Positions 1-9,861 of a stretch of 64,000 bases of DNA are shown in pieces. The notes under the pieces were generated by a model. That model saw only the letters and a list, made by a program, of their open reading frames with translations. It did no database searches and was not told the DNA's origin. This stretch comes from CAYVUB01 sp964454675 (GTDB lineage: Bacteria > Bacteroidota > Bacteroidia > Flavobacteriales > Flavobacteriaceae), in assembly GCA_964454675.1 (NCBI GenBank), contig CAYVUB010000011.1:12760-76759 (forward strand). Reading direction: 5' to 3'. A program made the position numbers and the translations under genes. Numbering within the stretch: position 1 is the stretch's first letter; each line of letters starts with the position of its first letter.

Positions 1-848
1 TAGGTGTTATCATTCCTGAAATTGTACATCATTTTTTCGCAAAAGTCATCAGAGGAATTGAATTGATTGCCAATAAAAACGGTTATAACGTTATTGTCGG
101 GCTTTCAAATGAATCTTTTGATAAAGAGGTGATTAATATGCAAATGCTTGCCAATGGCAGCATAGATGGGTTTATTTTATCAATATCAAAAGAAACCTTA
201 CAGCAACAGGATTACCATCACTTTACAGAAACCATAAATCAAGGCATGCCTATTGTCATGTTTGACAGAGTTGTTAATGAAATTCAATGTGATAAGGTCA
301 TTATCGACGATTTGAAAGGTTCAAAAAATGCGGTTAGTAAGCTGCTTTCCAACGGCTGTAAACACGTGGCAATCATTACCACAAAAGATTATGTAAGTGT
401 TGGAAGATTGCGTACGCAAGGTTATCTGGAAGCATTAGACGAACATAAAATGAGCCCCGATGCCGGCTTGATTTTAAAAGTAGATGATGCATTCTTATCT
501 GAAGATCACTTGGATTCTTTGGAAAATGAGATTGAACAATTATTCAAGAACAATAAAAAAATTGACGGCATTTTTGCGGTAAATGAGTTGTATGCTATCA
601 TAGCCATGAAAGTAGCCGTTAAACTTGGTCTTAAAATTCCAAACGACATACAAGTCATTGGTTTTACAGACGGAGTATTATCCAAACACGCAACGCCAAG
701 CCTCACAACGGTTAACCAACACGGACAGGAAATGGGTGAAAAAGCAGCCGAATTATTAATTGAAAAATTAGAACACGAAGACCAGGAAGACGTATATCAA
801 ACGGTTGTTATAGAAACCGAGCTTATTGAAAGAAATTCCACTAAGTAG
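1..848 (+). CDS. LacI/GalR-family transcriptional regulator, 3' part
   Basis: The frame is open from the window edge (first full codon at 3), so the gene begins outside and the TTG at 63 is not its start. About 281 residues are visible. They form the periplasmic-binding-protein-like effector domain of LacI/GalR repressors, from a GVIIPEI strand through the typical hinge near PIVMFDRV and a C-terminal PSLTTVNQ...MGEKAAELLIEKL segment. The DNA-binding helix-turn-helix (about 55-60 residues in the family) is missing only because the window starts here. Next to a maltose carrier and amylases on the same strand, it is probably the local maltose/maltodextrin regulator; that role is inferred. Inverted repeats at 915-975 are possible operator sites. 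Confidence 0.88.
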   Translation, partial: GVIIPEIVHHFFAKVIRGIELIANKNGYNVIVGLSNESFDKEVINMQMLANGSIDGFILSISKETLQQQDYHHFTETINQGMPIVMFDRVVNEIQCDKVIIDDLKGSKNAVSKLLSNGCKHVAIITTKDYVSVGRLRTQGYLEALDEHKMSPDAGLILKVDDAFLSEDHLDSLENEIEQLFKNNKKIDGIFAVNELYAIIAMKVAVKLGLKIPNDIQVIGFTDGVLSKHATPSLTTVNQHGQEMGEKAAELLIEKLEHEDQEDVYQTVVIETELIERNSTK

Positions 849-857
849 AAATTTAAC

Positions 858-887
858 TTTGTCCAATAAAAAACTTTAGTATCTTTA
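858..887 (+). promoter_or_regulatory. Candidate Bacteroidota-type promoter
   Basis: A TTTG box (858-861) is followed 18 bp later by TATCTTTA (880-887), one base off the TAnnTTTG -7 consensus of Bacteroidota. It would start transcription near 895, about 80 bases ahead of the MFS carrier gene at 976. Confidence 0.4.
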
Positions 888-914
888 CCACTTTCAAAAC
901 TTATATTTTCACTT

Positions 915-975
915 CTTATAATAAGTTTTGATAAGTTTTACCGCTTATCAATAGTATTAATTTAATCATACTATT
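915..975 (+). promoter_or_regulatory. Cluster of three dyads ahead of the maltose carrier gene
   Basis: Three perfect inverted repeats lie side by side: CTTAT/ATAAG (915-925, 1-base spacer), TTGATAAG/CTTATCAA (928-951) and AATAGTAT/ATACTATT (950-975), the last ending at the ATG. The first two share the ATAAG/CTTAT half-site. They may be operators for the adjacent LacI-type regulator or leader hairpins; the AT richness lowers confidence. Confidence 0.35.
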
Positions 976-2343
976 ATGAAAAAGCGCACATTGGGTTTTT
1001 GGGAAATCTGGAACATGAGTTTCGGTTTCTTGGGAATCCAAATGGGTTTTGCCCTTCAAAATGCTAATGCCAGCAGAATACTTCAAATTTTTGGTGCCGA
1101 TGTGCATCAACTATCGTGGTTTTGGCTTATAGCTCCATTTATGGGCTTGATTGTTCAGCCGATTATTGGACATTACAGTGACAATACCTGGACACGGTTT
1201 GGCCGTAGAAAACCATTTTTTCTTTTAGGAGCAGTATTAGCTTCTGTAGGGATGATTCTCATACCGCAAGCCGATTTTATGATTGCCATATTGCCGGCAT
1301 TATGGGTTGGTGCAGGAATGCTCATGATTATGGATGCCTCATTCAATATTGCTATGGAGCCTTTTCGTGCGCTTGTGGCAGATAATCTTTCTGACGAGCA
1401 AACAACCAAAGGATTCAGCATTCAAACAGCACTTATAGGCATCGGAGCCGTTATTGGCTCATGGTTACCTTGGGTGTTAGCCAATTGGTTTGGTGTTGCA
1501 AAAACATCTCCGGATAACTCTGTGCCGGATAACCTTTTATGGTCATTCATTATCGGGGCAATTGTGCTGATTGGTTCTATTCTTGTAACCATTTTTACAA
1601 CAAAAGAATATTCGCCGGAAGAATTGGCACAATTTGATGATGAAAAAGCAAATCTCAAAGCTCTTAAAGATGAAGGTGAGCAACCAAAAGCTAAACTGAC
1701 AGATATTTTTGAAGATTTCAGGAAAATGCCCGAAACTATGCGCCAGCTGAGTTGGGTACAATTTTTCTCATGGTTTGCTTTATTCGGAATGTGGGTATTT
1801 GCCGTACCGGCAATTGCTCAACACATTTACGGATTACCTTCAACTGATTCAAGCAGCGAAGCTTATCAGGAAGCAGGAAATTGGGTAGGGATTTTATTTG
1901 GTATTTATAATGGTATTTCTGCCATTTTCGCCTTTTTATTACCTGTAATCGCAAAAAAACTATCCAGAAAGAAAACCCATGCTTACGCACTTTTTATTGG
2001 TGGTATAGGATTAATATCCATTTATTTTATGCCTAATGAAAACTGGTTGATTCTTTCAATGGTTTTAATAGGTATAGCCTGGGCAAGTATTCTTGCGATG
2101 CCTTATGCCATGTTGGCGGGTTCTATTTCGCCTAAAAAAATGGGCGTTTATATGGGAATTTTCAACTTCTTTATTGTGGTGCCACAAATTATCAACGGGA
2201 TTATTGGTGGACCATTAGTAAAATATGCTTACAATAACGAAGCTATTTTTGCATTGATTGTAAGTGGTGTCAGCTTTATTATTGCTGGTGCGTTAGCATT
2301 TAAAATTAACGACAAAAAAGACATGGCTGTAAATCATGACTAA
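976..2343 (+). CDS. MFS transporter, SLC45-like maltose/sucrose symporter
   Basis: This is a 455-residue, very hydrophobic protein with about 12 predicted membrane helices. The loop after helix 2 carries SDNTWTRFGRRKPFF (residues ~71-85), the R-x-G-R-R-x-P signature of the glycoside-pentoside-hexuronide/SLC45-like carriers. Flavobacterial homologues next to maltose phosphorylase are generally annotated as maltose:proton symporters of the inner membrane. The gene overlaps the following mutase gene by 8 bases, so the two are translationally coupled. It should bring maltose into the cytoplasm, where maltose phosphorylase acts. The substrate is inferred from the neighbours. Confidence 0.85.
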   Translation: MKKRTLGFWEIWNMSFGFLGIQMGFALQNANASRILQIFGADVHQLSWFWLIAPFMGLIVQPIIGHYSDNTWTRFGRRKPFFLLGAVLASVGMILIPQADFMIAILPALWVGAGMLMIMDASFNIAMEPFRALVADNLSDEQTTKGFSIQTALIGIGAVIGSWLPWVLANWFGVAKTSPDNSVPDNLLWSFIIGAIVLIGSILVTIFTTKEYSPEELAQFDDEKANLKALKDEGEQPKAKLTDIFEDFRKMPETMRQLSWVQFFSWFALFGMWVFAVPAIAQHIYGLPSTDSSSEAYQEAGNWVGILFGIYNGISAIFAFLLPVIAKKLSRKKTHAYALFIGGIGLISIYFMPNENWLILSMVLIGIAWASILAMPYAMLAGSISPKKMGVYMGIFNFFIVVPQIINGIIGGPLVKYAYNNEAIFALIVSGVSFIIAGALAFKINDKKDMAVNHD

Positions 2344-2992
2344 AAAAGCATTTATATTTGATTTAGATGGCGTTATCGTAGATACCGCCAAATACCATTT
2401 TCTTGCCTGGAAAAAACTGGCCAATAGCATTGGTGTAGATTTTTCTGAAGAACAAAACGAACAGCTTAAAGGTGTAAGCCGGGTAAAATCACTCGAAAAA
2501 ATTCTTATTTGGGGAAACAAAAGTATTTCTGAAGACGAGTTTATGGAACTTATGGCAATCAAAAATGACGATTATTTGAGTTATATAAATAAAATGGATG
2601 TCTCAGAAATTCTTCCCGATGTTCCAAAGGTTTTGGACTATTTAATTGAATACAATCAAGCCATAGCCTTGGGTTCTGCCAGTAAAAATGCACGCTCTAT
2701 ACTAAAGAAAGTCAATTTGATAGAAAAATTTGACAGTATTGTTGACGGTAACGATGTAAAAAAAGCAAAACCAAATCCCGAAGTATTTATCACAGCGGCA
2801 AAGAATCTGAATATAGAACCCGAATACTGTATTGTGTTTGAAGATTCACTTTCCGGTATTAAAGCCGCCAATATTGCGGGAATGATTTCCATAGGTATTG
2901 GCGATAAAACAGTTTTAAATGAAGCCGATTATAATTTTAATGATTTTACCGAAATCAGTTTAGAATTTTTAAATGAATTAATCAATAAATAG
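2336..2992 (+). CDS. pgmB: Beta-phosphoglucomutase
   Basis: A 218-residue HAD-superfamily phosphatase-fold protein. Motif I is FDLDGVIVDT with the nucleophile D9 and general acid/base D11. The cap contains LKGVSR with R50, matching the substrate-specificity loop of beta-phosphoglucomutases, and H21 and W25 match the conserved cap residues. Motif II lies in GSASKN, the motif III Lys in KKAKPNPEVF and the metal-binding Asp in VFEDSLSGIKAA. The enzyme converts beta-glucose 1-phosphate to glucose 6-phosphate in the cytoplasm. The product of the next gene, maltose phosphorylase, releases exactly this beta-anomer, so the pair forms one pathway. The start codon overlaps the end of the carrier gene. 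Confidence 0.93.
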   Translation: MTKKAFIFDLDGVIVDTAKYHFLAWKKLANSIGVDFSEEQNEQLKGVSRVKSLEKILIWGNKSISEDEFMELMAIKNDDYLSYINKMDVSEILPDVPKVLDYLIEYNQAIALGSASKNARSILKKVNLIEKFDSIVDGNDVKKAKPNPEVFITAAKNLNIEPEYCIVFEDSLSGIKAANIAGMISIGIGDKTVLNEADYNFNDFTEISLEFLNELINK

Positions 2993-3073
2993 TACAAAGA
3001 ATCAAGAACCAAGAGGATAGAACCAAGACTTTAAAAATGGTCTTTGCTCTTTTATCTTTTATCTCAAAAAATA

Positions 3074-5380
3074 ATGAATCAAGATTATATACAACCGGAT
3101 AACTGGTCAATTATTGAAGAAGGCTTTGATGTAAGCCGTGTAAAATCGTCAGAAAGTTTGTTCAGCATTGGCAACGGTGCCATGGGACAACGTGCCAATT
3201 TTGAAGAGTATTATTCCGGTCCAACATTTCAGGGAAGCTATATTGCCGGTGTTTATTATCCCGATAAAACACGTGTAGGCTGGTGGAAAAACGGCTATCC
3301 CGAATATTTTGCCAAAGTTCTCAATGCACCAAACTGGATAGGAATTAATGTAGCCGTCAACGGCGAACAACTTGATTTATTCACCTGTAAAAAAGTAGAA
3401 AACTTCCGTCGCGAGCTTAATATGAAAGAAGGCTGGTTGTCCAGAAGTTTTACGGCAACACTTCAAAACGATATTCAGGTAAGGGTTGAAACCAAACGAT
3501 TTTTGAGTTTGGATATGGATGAAGTTGGAGTTGTCCGGTACAATGTTACGGTTTTGAATGCCGATGTGCAAGTTGATTTCTCACCATATCTGGATGCCGG
3601 TATCACCAATGAAGATACCAATTGGGATGATAAATTTTGGGATACTTTAAGTGTCAGCCACGAAGCCGGACAAGCATTTATTGAATCCCGAACCATGAAA
3701 ACGCATTTTCATGTGTGTACCGCAATGCAAACGCAGGTATCTGTAAACGGTAGTCCCGTAAATACGGAAAAAACTATCAGCACATCTGATAATTACATTG
3801 AATTTCAATACAAAACCCGGCTAAAAAAAGGGGATACCATAGCAATAATTAAGTTTGGCGGTTATTTTGTTGACAGAAATCACGACAAGAACGAATTGGT
3901 TTCTGTGGCTAAAAGCACCTTGCACCAAGCATCACAAATGGGTTTTGAAGCCTTGTTGGAACTTCAAAAACAAGCTTGGGCTAAAATTTGGGATATGGCA
4001 GACATCACTATTGACGGCGATGTAAAAGCACAGCAAGGTATCCGTTTCAATATTATGCAGCTTAACCATACCTATCTTGGCAAAGATGCCCGATTGAATA
4101 TTGGCCCAAAAGGGTTTACCGGCGAAAAATACGGCGGAAGCACCTATTGGGATACCGAAGCGTATTGTATCCCGTTTTATATGGCAACCAAAGACCAAAA
4201 AGTGGCGCGAAACCTATTGGAATATCGTTATAATCATTTGGAGAAAGCCATTGAAAATGCTCAAAAATTAGGTTTCACCAATGGTGCGGCGTTGTACCCA
4301 ATGGTAACGATGAATGGCGAAGAATGTCATAACGAATGGGAAATTACCTTTGAAGAAATCCATCGTAACGGTGCTATTGCGTTTGCCATTTACAACTATC
4401 ACAGATTTACGGATGATTACTCTTACATTCCCGAAAAAGGACTTGAAGTGTTGATTGGCATTGCCCGTTTCTGGCATCAAAGAGCCACATTTTCTAAAGA
4501 CAAAAACAAATACGTGATACTCGGTGTTACGGGTCCAAACGAATATGAAAACAATGTCAACAATAATTTTTATACCAATTATATAGCAAAATGGTGCATC
4601 AATTATGCCATTGAAAATATAGACATCGTTAAAAACGATTACGATTCTGATTATACCAGAATTATGAATAAGGCAAAACTATCCAACGCTGAACTATCCA
4701 AATGGAAAGAAGTTGCTGATGGAATGTATTTCCCTTATTCTGAAGAACATCAAATTTACTTACAGCAAGACGGTTTTTTAGATAAAGAACTGGTTACGGT
4801 AGCAAATCTTGACAGGTCGCAACGCCCTATTAATCAAAAATGGAGCTGGGATCGTATCTTGCGTTCGCCATACATCAAACAAGCCGATACCCTGCAAGGA
4901 TTCTACTTTTTTGAAGACCATTTTACACAGGAAGAATTAAAACGCCATTTTGATTTTTACGAACCATTTACGGTTCACGAGAGCTCATTATCGCCTTGTG
5001 TACATAGTATTCAAGCTGCCAAATTGGGTCAGATGGAACAAGCATATACGTTCTATTTACGAACCTCACGTTTAGATTTGGACGATTATAATAACGAAGT
5101 TAAAGAAGGTTTACACATTACCTCAATGGCGGGAACTTGGATGAGTATTGTGGAAGGTTTTGGCGGTATGCGTATAAAAAACAATACCTTGTCTTTTGAA
5201 CCGAAAATCCCCGAACAATGGGAAGCCTATTCGTTTAAAGTGAATTTCAGAAATCAAATTATTAAAGTAAATGTATCGCATAACGAAACAACATTTGTTC
5301 TCGAAGGCGATAAACCGCTTAAAGTATATGTATTTGATAAAGAAGTTGTGGTAGAACCCAACAGCTTGGTCACAGTATAA
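3074..5380 (+). CDS. Maltose phosphorylase, glycoside hydrolase family 65
   Basis: A 768-residue cytoplasmic protein with the GH65 layout: an N-terminal beta-sandwich (about 1-270), an (alpha/alpha)6 barrel and a small C-terminal beta domain. The catalytic region has GPNEYENNVNNN, which holds the general-acid Glu in characterised maltose phosphorylases, together with NGEECHNEWE and FEEIHRNGA upstream and the QRPINQKWSWDR segment downstream. The reaction is maltose plus phosphate to glucose plus beta-glucose 1-phosphate, feeding the mutase encoded just before. The ATG at 3074 is preferred over the in-frame TTG at 3044 because the family N terminus begins near DYIQPDNWSIIEEGFD and the extra residues look like leader. 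Trehalose or kojibiose phosphorylase are alternatives, but the neighbours favour maltose. Confidence 0.92.
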   Translation: MNQDYIQPDNWSIIEEGFDVSRVKSSESLFSIGNGAMGQRANFEEYYSGPTFQGSYIAGVYYPDKTRVGWWKNGYPEYFAKVLNAPNWIGINVAVNGEQLDLFTCKKVENFRRELNMKEGWLSRSFTATLQNDIQVRVETKRFLSLDMDEVGVVRYNVTVLNADVQVDFSPYLDAGITNEDTNWDDKFWDTLSVSHEAGQAFIESRTMKTHFHVCTAMQTQVSVNGSPVNTEKTISTSDNYIEFQYKTRLKKGDTIAIIKFGGYFVDRNHDKNELVSVAKSTLHQASQMGFEALLELQKQAWAKIWDMADITIDGDVKAQQGIRFNIMQLNHTYLGKDARLNIGPKGFTGEKYGGSTYWDTEAYCIPFYMATKDQKVARNLLEYRYNHLEKAIENAQKLGFTNGAALYPMVTMNGEECHNEWEITFEEIHRNGAIAFAIYNYHRFTDDYSYIPEKGLEVLIGIARFWHQRATFSKDKNKYVILGVTGPNEYENNVNNNFYTNYIAKWCINYAIENIDIVKNDYDSDYTRIMNKAKLSNAELSKWKEVADGMYFPYSEEHQIYLQQDGFLDKELVTVANLDRSQRPINQKWSWDRILRSPYIKQADTLQGFYFFEDHFTQEELKRHFDFYEPFTVHESSLSPCVHSIQAAKLGQMEQAYTFYLRTSRLDLDDYNNEVKEGLHITSMAGTWMSIVEGFGGMRIKNNTLSFEPKIPEQWEAYSFKVNFRNQIIKVNVSHNETTFVLEGDKPLKVYVFDKEVVVEPNSLVTV

Positions 5381-5397
5381 ACAGATTTCATACGAGA

Positions 5398-5492
5398 CTG
5401 TTTCAAAAGTGTCATTCTGAACAAAATGAAATGTAGTGAAGAATCTTATATGATTGATTTTTAGAGATTCTTACTTCATCAGAATGAAACAG
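5398..5492. repeat. GTCA-hairpin repeat pair inside a nested inverted repeat
   Basis: Between two genes of the starch locus, outer arms CTGTTTCA (5398-5405) and TGAAACAG (5485-5492) enclose inner arms TCATTCTGA (5412-5420) and TCAGAATGA (5479-5487). The left half (5411-5446) starts GTCATTCTGAAC and ends GAAGAATCT, as the dispersed repeat family does. It may form a strong RNA hairpin separating maltose phosphorylase from the downstream amylase transcripts. Confidence 0.7.
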
Positions 5493-5516
5493 TATCAAAA
5501 ATAAAAACCATAAAAA

Positions 5517-7379
5517 ATGAAAAAACTACTGATTATAACCGTACTATTTATCTCATTCCAACTCTCGGCACAAATCAGTCGGGTAGAGCCGCCGTTTTGG
5601 TGGAGCGATATGCAGCACTCAGAGTTGCAAATCATGTTTTATGGCAAAAACATCGCTCAAAATGAAGTTTCGGTTTCCAACGGGATTACTATCAAAAACA
5701 TTCAAAAGGAGGAAAATCCCAATTATCTTTTTGTAACTGTTGATACCAAAGGTATTCCGGCACAGGATTTTGTGTTTACATTCAAAAACGGTAAAAAGTC
5801 ATTTACCCAAAACTATTCGCTCAAAAACAGAAAAGAACATTCGGCACAACGCAAAGGGTTTAACAGTTCAGATGTTATTTATCTCATCATGCCCGACCGT
5901 TTTGCTAACGGAAATCCCGGTAACGACAGCCACCCGTCAGTAACCGAAGAGCACGACCGCAGCAATCCCGGCGGAAGACACGGCGGCGATATTGAAGGTA
6001 TTATCAAACATCTCGATTACATTCATGAGCTTGGTGCAACGGCTATCTGGAACACACCGCTACTTGAAGACAATGAAAAAAGACATTCGTATCACGGTTA
6101 TGCTACCAGCGATTTGTATAAAATAGATTCGCGTTATGGTACCAATGAAGATTTTGCAAGATTATCAGGCGAACTTCGTAAAAGAGATATGAAACTTATC
6201 ATGGATTATGTGCCAAATCATTGGGGATTACATCATTGGCTCATTCAGGATTTGCCGTCCAAAGGCTGGATTAATTTTTGGGGTGATGATGACTCTCATG
6301 TGTCCAAAGGATTTTTAAGAAGCAGTTACCGGCAAATTTCGCAGTTTGACCCTAATGCTTCAGAATATGATAAAAAACACTGCATGGACGGCTGGTTTGA
6401 TACCACAATGCCCGATATGGATATGCGGAATCCGTTGGTTTTAAACTATACGATTCAGAATGCCATCTGGTGGATAGAATATGCAGATTTAGGCGGATTG
6501 CGGGTTGATACCTATTCTTACAACGACAAAACAGCTGTTGCCGAATGGACTAAAAAAGTCATGGAAGAATACCCCGATTTTAATATTGTAGGTGAAATAT
6601 GGATGCATGACCAGGCGCAAATTGCCTATTGGCAAAAAGACAGTAAAATAGGTGCCTTGCAAAACTATAATTCGCACTTGCCAACCATCATGGATTTTAC
6701 ACTTTATAACGCTGTTACCGCTGCATTCAATGAGCCGGAGCCGTCGTGGGACAAAGGTATGAACCGTGTATATGAAAACTTTGTCAACGATTTTTTGTAT
6801 CCCGATATTGATAATATTGTCGTTTTTGCAGGCAACCATGATACAAGCCGTTTCAATACCATTGTGAACAGTGATTTAAACAACTACAAACTGGCAATGT
6901 CGCTTATATTTACCATTCGCGGTATTCCGCAAATTTATTATGGTGATGAAATAGGAATGACAGGCGATAAAAGCAATGGCGATGCCGATATTCGTCAGGA
7001 TTTTCCCGGAGGCTGGCAAGGTGATATACAAAATGCCTTTATAGAAAACGGACGTACCGATTTTCAAAAAAGCTACTTTGACCTAACCAAAAAACTGCTC
7101 AGCTGGAGAAAAAGCAAACAGGTAATTCACACGGGCAAAACCACACAATACGTTCCCGAAAATAATGTGTATGTGTATTTCCGCCATAATGATTCGGGCG
7201 AAACCGTTATGGTCGTTTTAAATAACGGTAACGATAATCAAACCATCAATACCAAGCGTTTTAGTGAAAATATCAAAAACCATACATCGGGCAACGATGT
7301 TTTGACAAATGCTGTTTTTGATTTAAAACAGGACATTACTGTTCAAGGTAAAACGGCGTTGATTTTGGAATTGAAATAA
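5517..7379 (+). CDS. Neopullulanase-type alpha-amylase (GH13), SusA-like
   Basis: A 620-residue protein starting with a Sec signal peptide (KKLLIITVLFISFQLSAQ, no lipobox), so probably periplasmic. An N-terminal cyclomaltodextrinase-type beta domain (about 20-115) precedes the GH13 barrel. Catalytic residues are all present: nucleophile D331 in GLRVDTYSY, acid/base E360 in VGEIWMHD and D442 in AGNHDTSR. A C-terminal beta domain follows from about residue 530. The architecture is that of SusA-like neopullulanases, which cleave maltodextrins and pullulan in the periplasm. It lies 136 bp after maltose phosphorylase, separated by a hairpin element, and 53 bp before the alpha-glucosidase. Confidence 0.88.
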   Translation: MKKLLIITVLFISFQLSAQISRVEPPFWWSDMQHSELQIMFYGKNIAQNEVSVSNGITIKNIQKEENPNYLFVTVDTKGIPAQDFVFTFKNGKKSFTQNYSLKNRKEHSAQRKGFNSSDVIYLIMPDRFANGNPGNDSHPSVTEEHDRSNPGGRHGGDIEGIIKHLDYIHELGATAIWNTPLLEDNEKRHSYHGYATSDLYKIDSRYGTNEDFARLSGELRKRDMKLIMDYVPNHWGLHHWLIQDLPSKGWINFWGDDDSHVSKGFLRSSYRQISQFDPNASEYDKKHCMDGWFDTTMPDMDMRNPLVLNYTIQNAIWWIEYADLGGLRVDTYSYNDKTAVAEWTKKVMEEYPDFNIVGEIWMHDQAQIAYWQKDSKIGALQNYNSHLPTIMDFTLYNAVTAAFNEPEPSWDKGMNRVYENFVNDFLYPDIDNIVVFAGNHDTSRFNTIVNSDLNNYKLAMSLIFTIRGIPQIYYGDEIGMTGDKSNGDADIRQDFPGGWQGDIQNAFIENGRTDFQKSYFDLTKKLLSWRKSKQVIHTGKTTQYVPENNVYVYFRHNDSGETVMVVLNNGNDNQTINTKRFSENIKNHTSGNDVLTNAVFDLKQDITVQGKTALILELK

Positions 7380-7432
7380 TACTGTCATTTAAACCGAATG
7401 GAGGAATCACAAAAACAAATAATGATATACAG

Positions 7433-9856
7433 ATGAAAAAACTATTCGTTCTTCTATTTATAACCACAATTTCATTTGCCCAAAATGCAAACCGGCATTT
7501 TGTTTCTCTGGAAAATGATGAAAATTTCTATAAGATAGAAGTTACCGATGGCGTTTACCGGCTACGGTTTTTGTCAAGCAGTATTATTGAAACCAATTTT
7601 ATCCCCGAAGGCGAAGCATACAACCCAAAATCGGCGGCGGTGGTTTTAAATACCGTCAAAAATCCCGTTCCGGAAATCAACAATCAGGATAAAATTGTTT
7701 TTACCTTAAAAGAATTATCGGTCGAAATCATCAAAAGCCCGTTTCAGATAATTTACCGTTATAAAGGAAATGAAATTCTTTCAGAAAAAGCAGGTTACGT
7801 CAAAAGAAAACACATTCCGTTAGACTATGTGCAAGGCAATATCATTGCCGATTCTACGCAGGTTTTGCAATTCAATATTTCTGATAGCGAAGTCCTTTAC
7901 GGTGGCGGCGCAAGAGCCTTGGGCATGAACCGCAGAGGCAACAAGCTTGCCTTGTACAACCGTGCACATTACGGCTATGAAACCCATTCGGAACTAATGA
8001 ATTACACCATGCCGGTTGTGTTGTCGTCCAATAAATATATGATTCATTTTGATAATCCGGTTATCGGGTATCTGGATTTGGACAGTAAAAACAATAATAC
8101 ATTAGAATACGAAACGATTTCCGGCAGAAAGACCTATCAGGTTATTGTGGGCAATTCGTGGTTGGATATGTTAGATAATTATACCGGTTTAACAGGAAAA
8201 CAACCTATGCCGCCACGCTGGGCTTTGGGTAATTTTTCAAGCCGTTTTGGGTACCATTCACAATACGAAACCGAAGCAACCATCGATGCTTTTAATAAGG
8301 AAGAAATTCCTGTGGATGCGATTATTCTCGATTTATATTGGTTTGGAAAAGAAGTACAAGGCACGATGGGAAATTTAGAAATAGACCGTGATTCGTTTCC
8401 TGATTTTGAAGGTATGGTCAGCCGTTTGAAAGATAAAGGAGTGAAGACGGTTTTAATTACTGAGCCTTTTATTTTAACAACTTCCAAACGCTGGCAAGAA
8501 GCGGTTGACAAAGATATTTTGGCAAAAGATTCTTTAGGTAATCCGTTTACTTATGATTTTTATTTTGGTAATACCGGATTGATTGATATTTACAAACCTG
8601 AAGCCGAACAATGGTTTTGGAATATTTACAAAGATTTGGCCAATAAAGGTGTTGCAGGCGTTTGGGGCGATTTGGGCGAACCGGAAGTGCATCCGTCAAA
8701 ATTACGTCACGCCACAGGAACTGCCGGTGAGGTTCATAATATCTACGGTCACGATTGGGCACGTTTGGTTTTTGAAGGCTATGAGCGTGATTTTCCGGAA
8801 ACACGGCCTTTTATTTTGATGCGTGCCGGTTATTCCGGTTCGCAACGCTACGGATTGATTCCTTGGTCTGGCGATGTCAACAGAACTTGGGGCGGTTTGC
8901 AAAGCCAACCCGAAATTGCCCTGCAAATGGGTATGCAAGGTTTGGCATATATGCATAGCGATTTAGGCGGATTTGCCGGTGATAATCTTGATGACGAGCT
9001 GTATGTACGCTGGTTGCAATACGGTGTTTTTCAGCCAATATTCAGGCCACACGCACAAGAAGATGTACCAAGCGAACCCGTTTTTAGAAGCGACAAAGCC
9101 AAATCACTTGCCAAACAAGCCATTGAATTACGCTACAAACTTTTGCCATACAATTACAATTTAGCTTTTAAAAACCATAAAGAAGGCAAGCCGTTGATGC
9201 GTCCGTTGTTTTTTGAAGAAGATGATAATCAGCAATTGTTTAATTATTCAAAAGCCTATTTATGGGGAAATGATATTCTGGTTTCGCCCGTTTTGGAAGC
9301 AGGAAAAACGTCGCAAGACGTTTATTTTCCTAAAGGAAGCAAATGGTTTGATTTTTATTCTGATGATGTATTTGAAGGCGGAAAAATGCATACTGTGAGT
9401 TTAAATGAAGCAACAATTCCAACCTTTGTTCGGGCCGGTGCGTTTATTCCTATGGCGAATCCTATGCAGAACACTACGGAATATAATGCTGATACATTTG
9501 AATTGCATTATTATTTTGATACTTCAGTTAAAAAAAGCGAACGGGATTTTTATAACGATAATGGTTTAAATCCGAATGCTTATGAAAATAATGCTTTTGA
9601 AATTTTGAAATTTGAATCGGAGTTGAAAAAGAACCGCCTGCAAATTGAGTTTGAAGTCAATATTGAAGAAAACTATACTTCCAAAGCAAAGCAACTGCAA
9701 TTGATAATTCACAACATTCAAAAGCAACCAAAATGGATTAAAATCAACGGTAAAAAATTGAATGTAAGTTGGAATTCAACAAATAAAACCTTAGATGTTC
9801 CACTAAATTGGAATCCATCCGAAACTATCGAAATCAAAATTGAACTCAAAAAATAA
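7433..9856 (+). CDS. Alpha-glucosidase, glycoside hydrolase family 31
   Basis: An 807-residue protein with a signal peptide ending near ISFAQ, so exported, probably to the periplasm. An N-terminal beta-sandwich (about 25-240) is followed by the GH31 barrel and C-terminal beta domains. The nucleophile is D413 in WGDLGEPE and the acid/base D481 in SGDVNRTWGGL. The family releases glucose from non-reducing ends of alpha-glucans. Only 5 bp separate it from the next GH13 gene. The enzyme fits final trimming of maltodextrins before uptake; the exact linkage preference (alpha-1,4 or alpha-1,6) cannot be read from the sequence. Confidence 0.9.
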   Translation: MKKLFVLLFITTISFAQNANRHFVSLENDENFYKIEVTDGVYRLRFLSSSIIETNFIPEGEAYNPKSAAVVLNTVKNPVPEINNQDKIVFTLKELSVEIIKSPFQIIYRYKGNEILSEKAGYVKRKHIPLDYVQGNIIADSTQVLQFNISDSEVLYGGGARALGMNRRGNKLALYNRAHYGYETHSELMNYTMPVVLSSNKYMIHFDNPVIGYLDLDSKNNNTLEYETISGRKTYQVIVGNSWLDMLDNYTGLTGKQPMPPRWALGNFSSRFGYHSQYETEATIDAFNKEEIPVDAIILDLYWFGKEVQGTMGNLEIDRDSFPDFEGMVSRLKDKGVKTVLITEPFILTTSKRWQEAVDKDILAKDSLGNPFTYDFYFGNTGLIDIYKPEAEQWFWNIYKDLANKGVAGVWGDLGEPEVHPSKLRHATGTAGEVHNIYGHDWARLVFEGYERDFPETRPFILMRAGYSGSQRYGLIPWSGDVNRTWGGLQSQPEIALQMGMQGLAYMHSDLGGFAGDNLDDELYVRWLQYGVFQPIFRPHAQEDVPSEPVFRSDKAKSLAKQAIELRYKLLPYNYNLAFKNHKEGKPLMRPLFFEEDDNQQLFNYSKAYLWGNDILVSPVLEAGKTSQDVYFPKGSKWFDFYSDDVFEGGKMHTVSLNEATIPTFVRAGAFIPMANPMQNTTEYNADTFELHYYFDTSVKKSERDFYNDNGLNPNAYENNAFEILKFESELKKNRLQIEFEVNIEENYTSKAKQLQLIIHNIQKQPKWIKINGKKLNVSWNSTNKTLDVPLNWNPSETIEIKIELKK

Positions 9857-9861
9857 CTCTT

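Noticed and set aside
3044..3073. TTG start for maltose phosphorylase
   Set aside because: Adds ten hydrophobic residues absent from the family; ATG 3074 is better.
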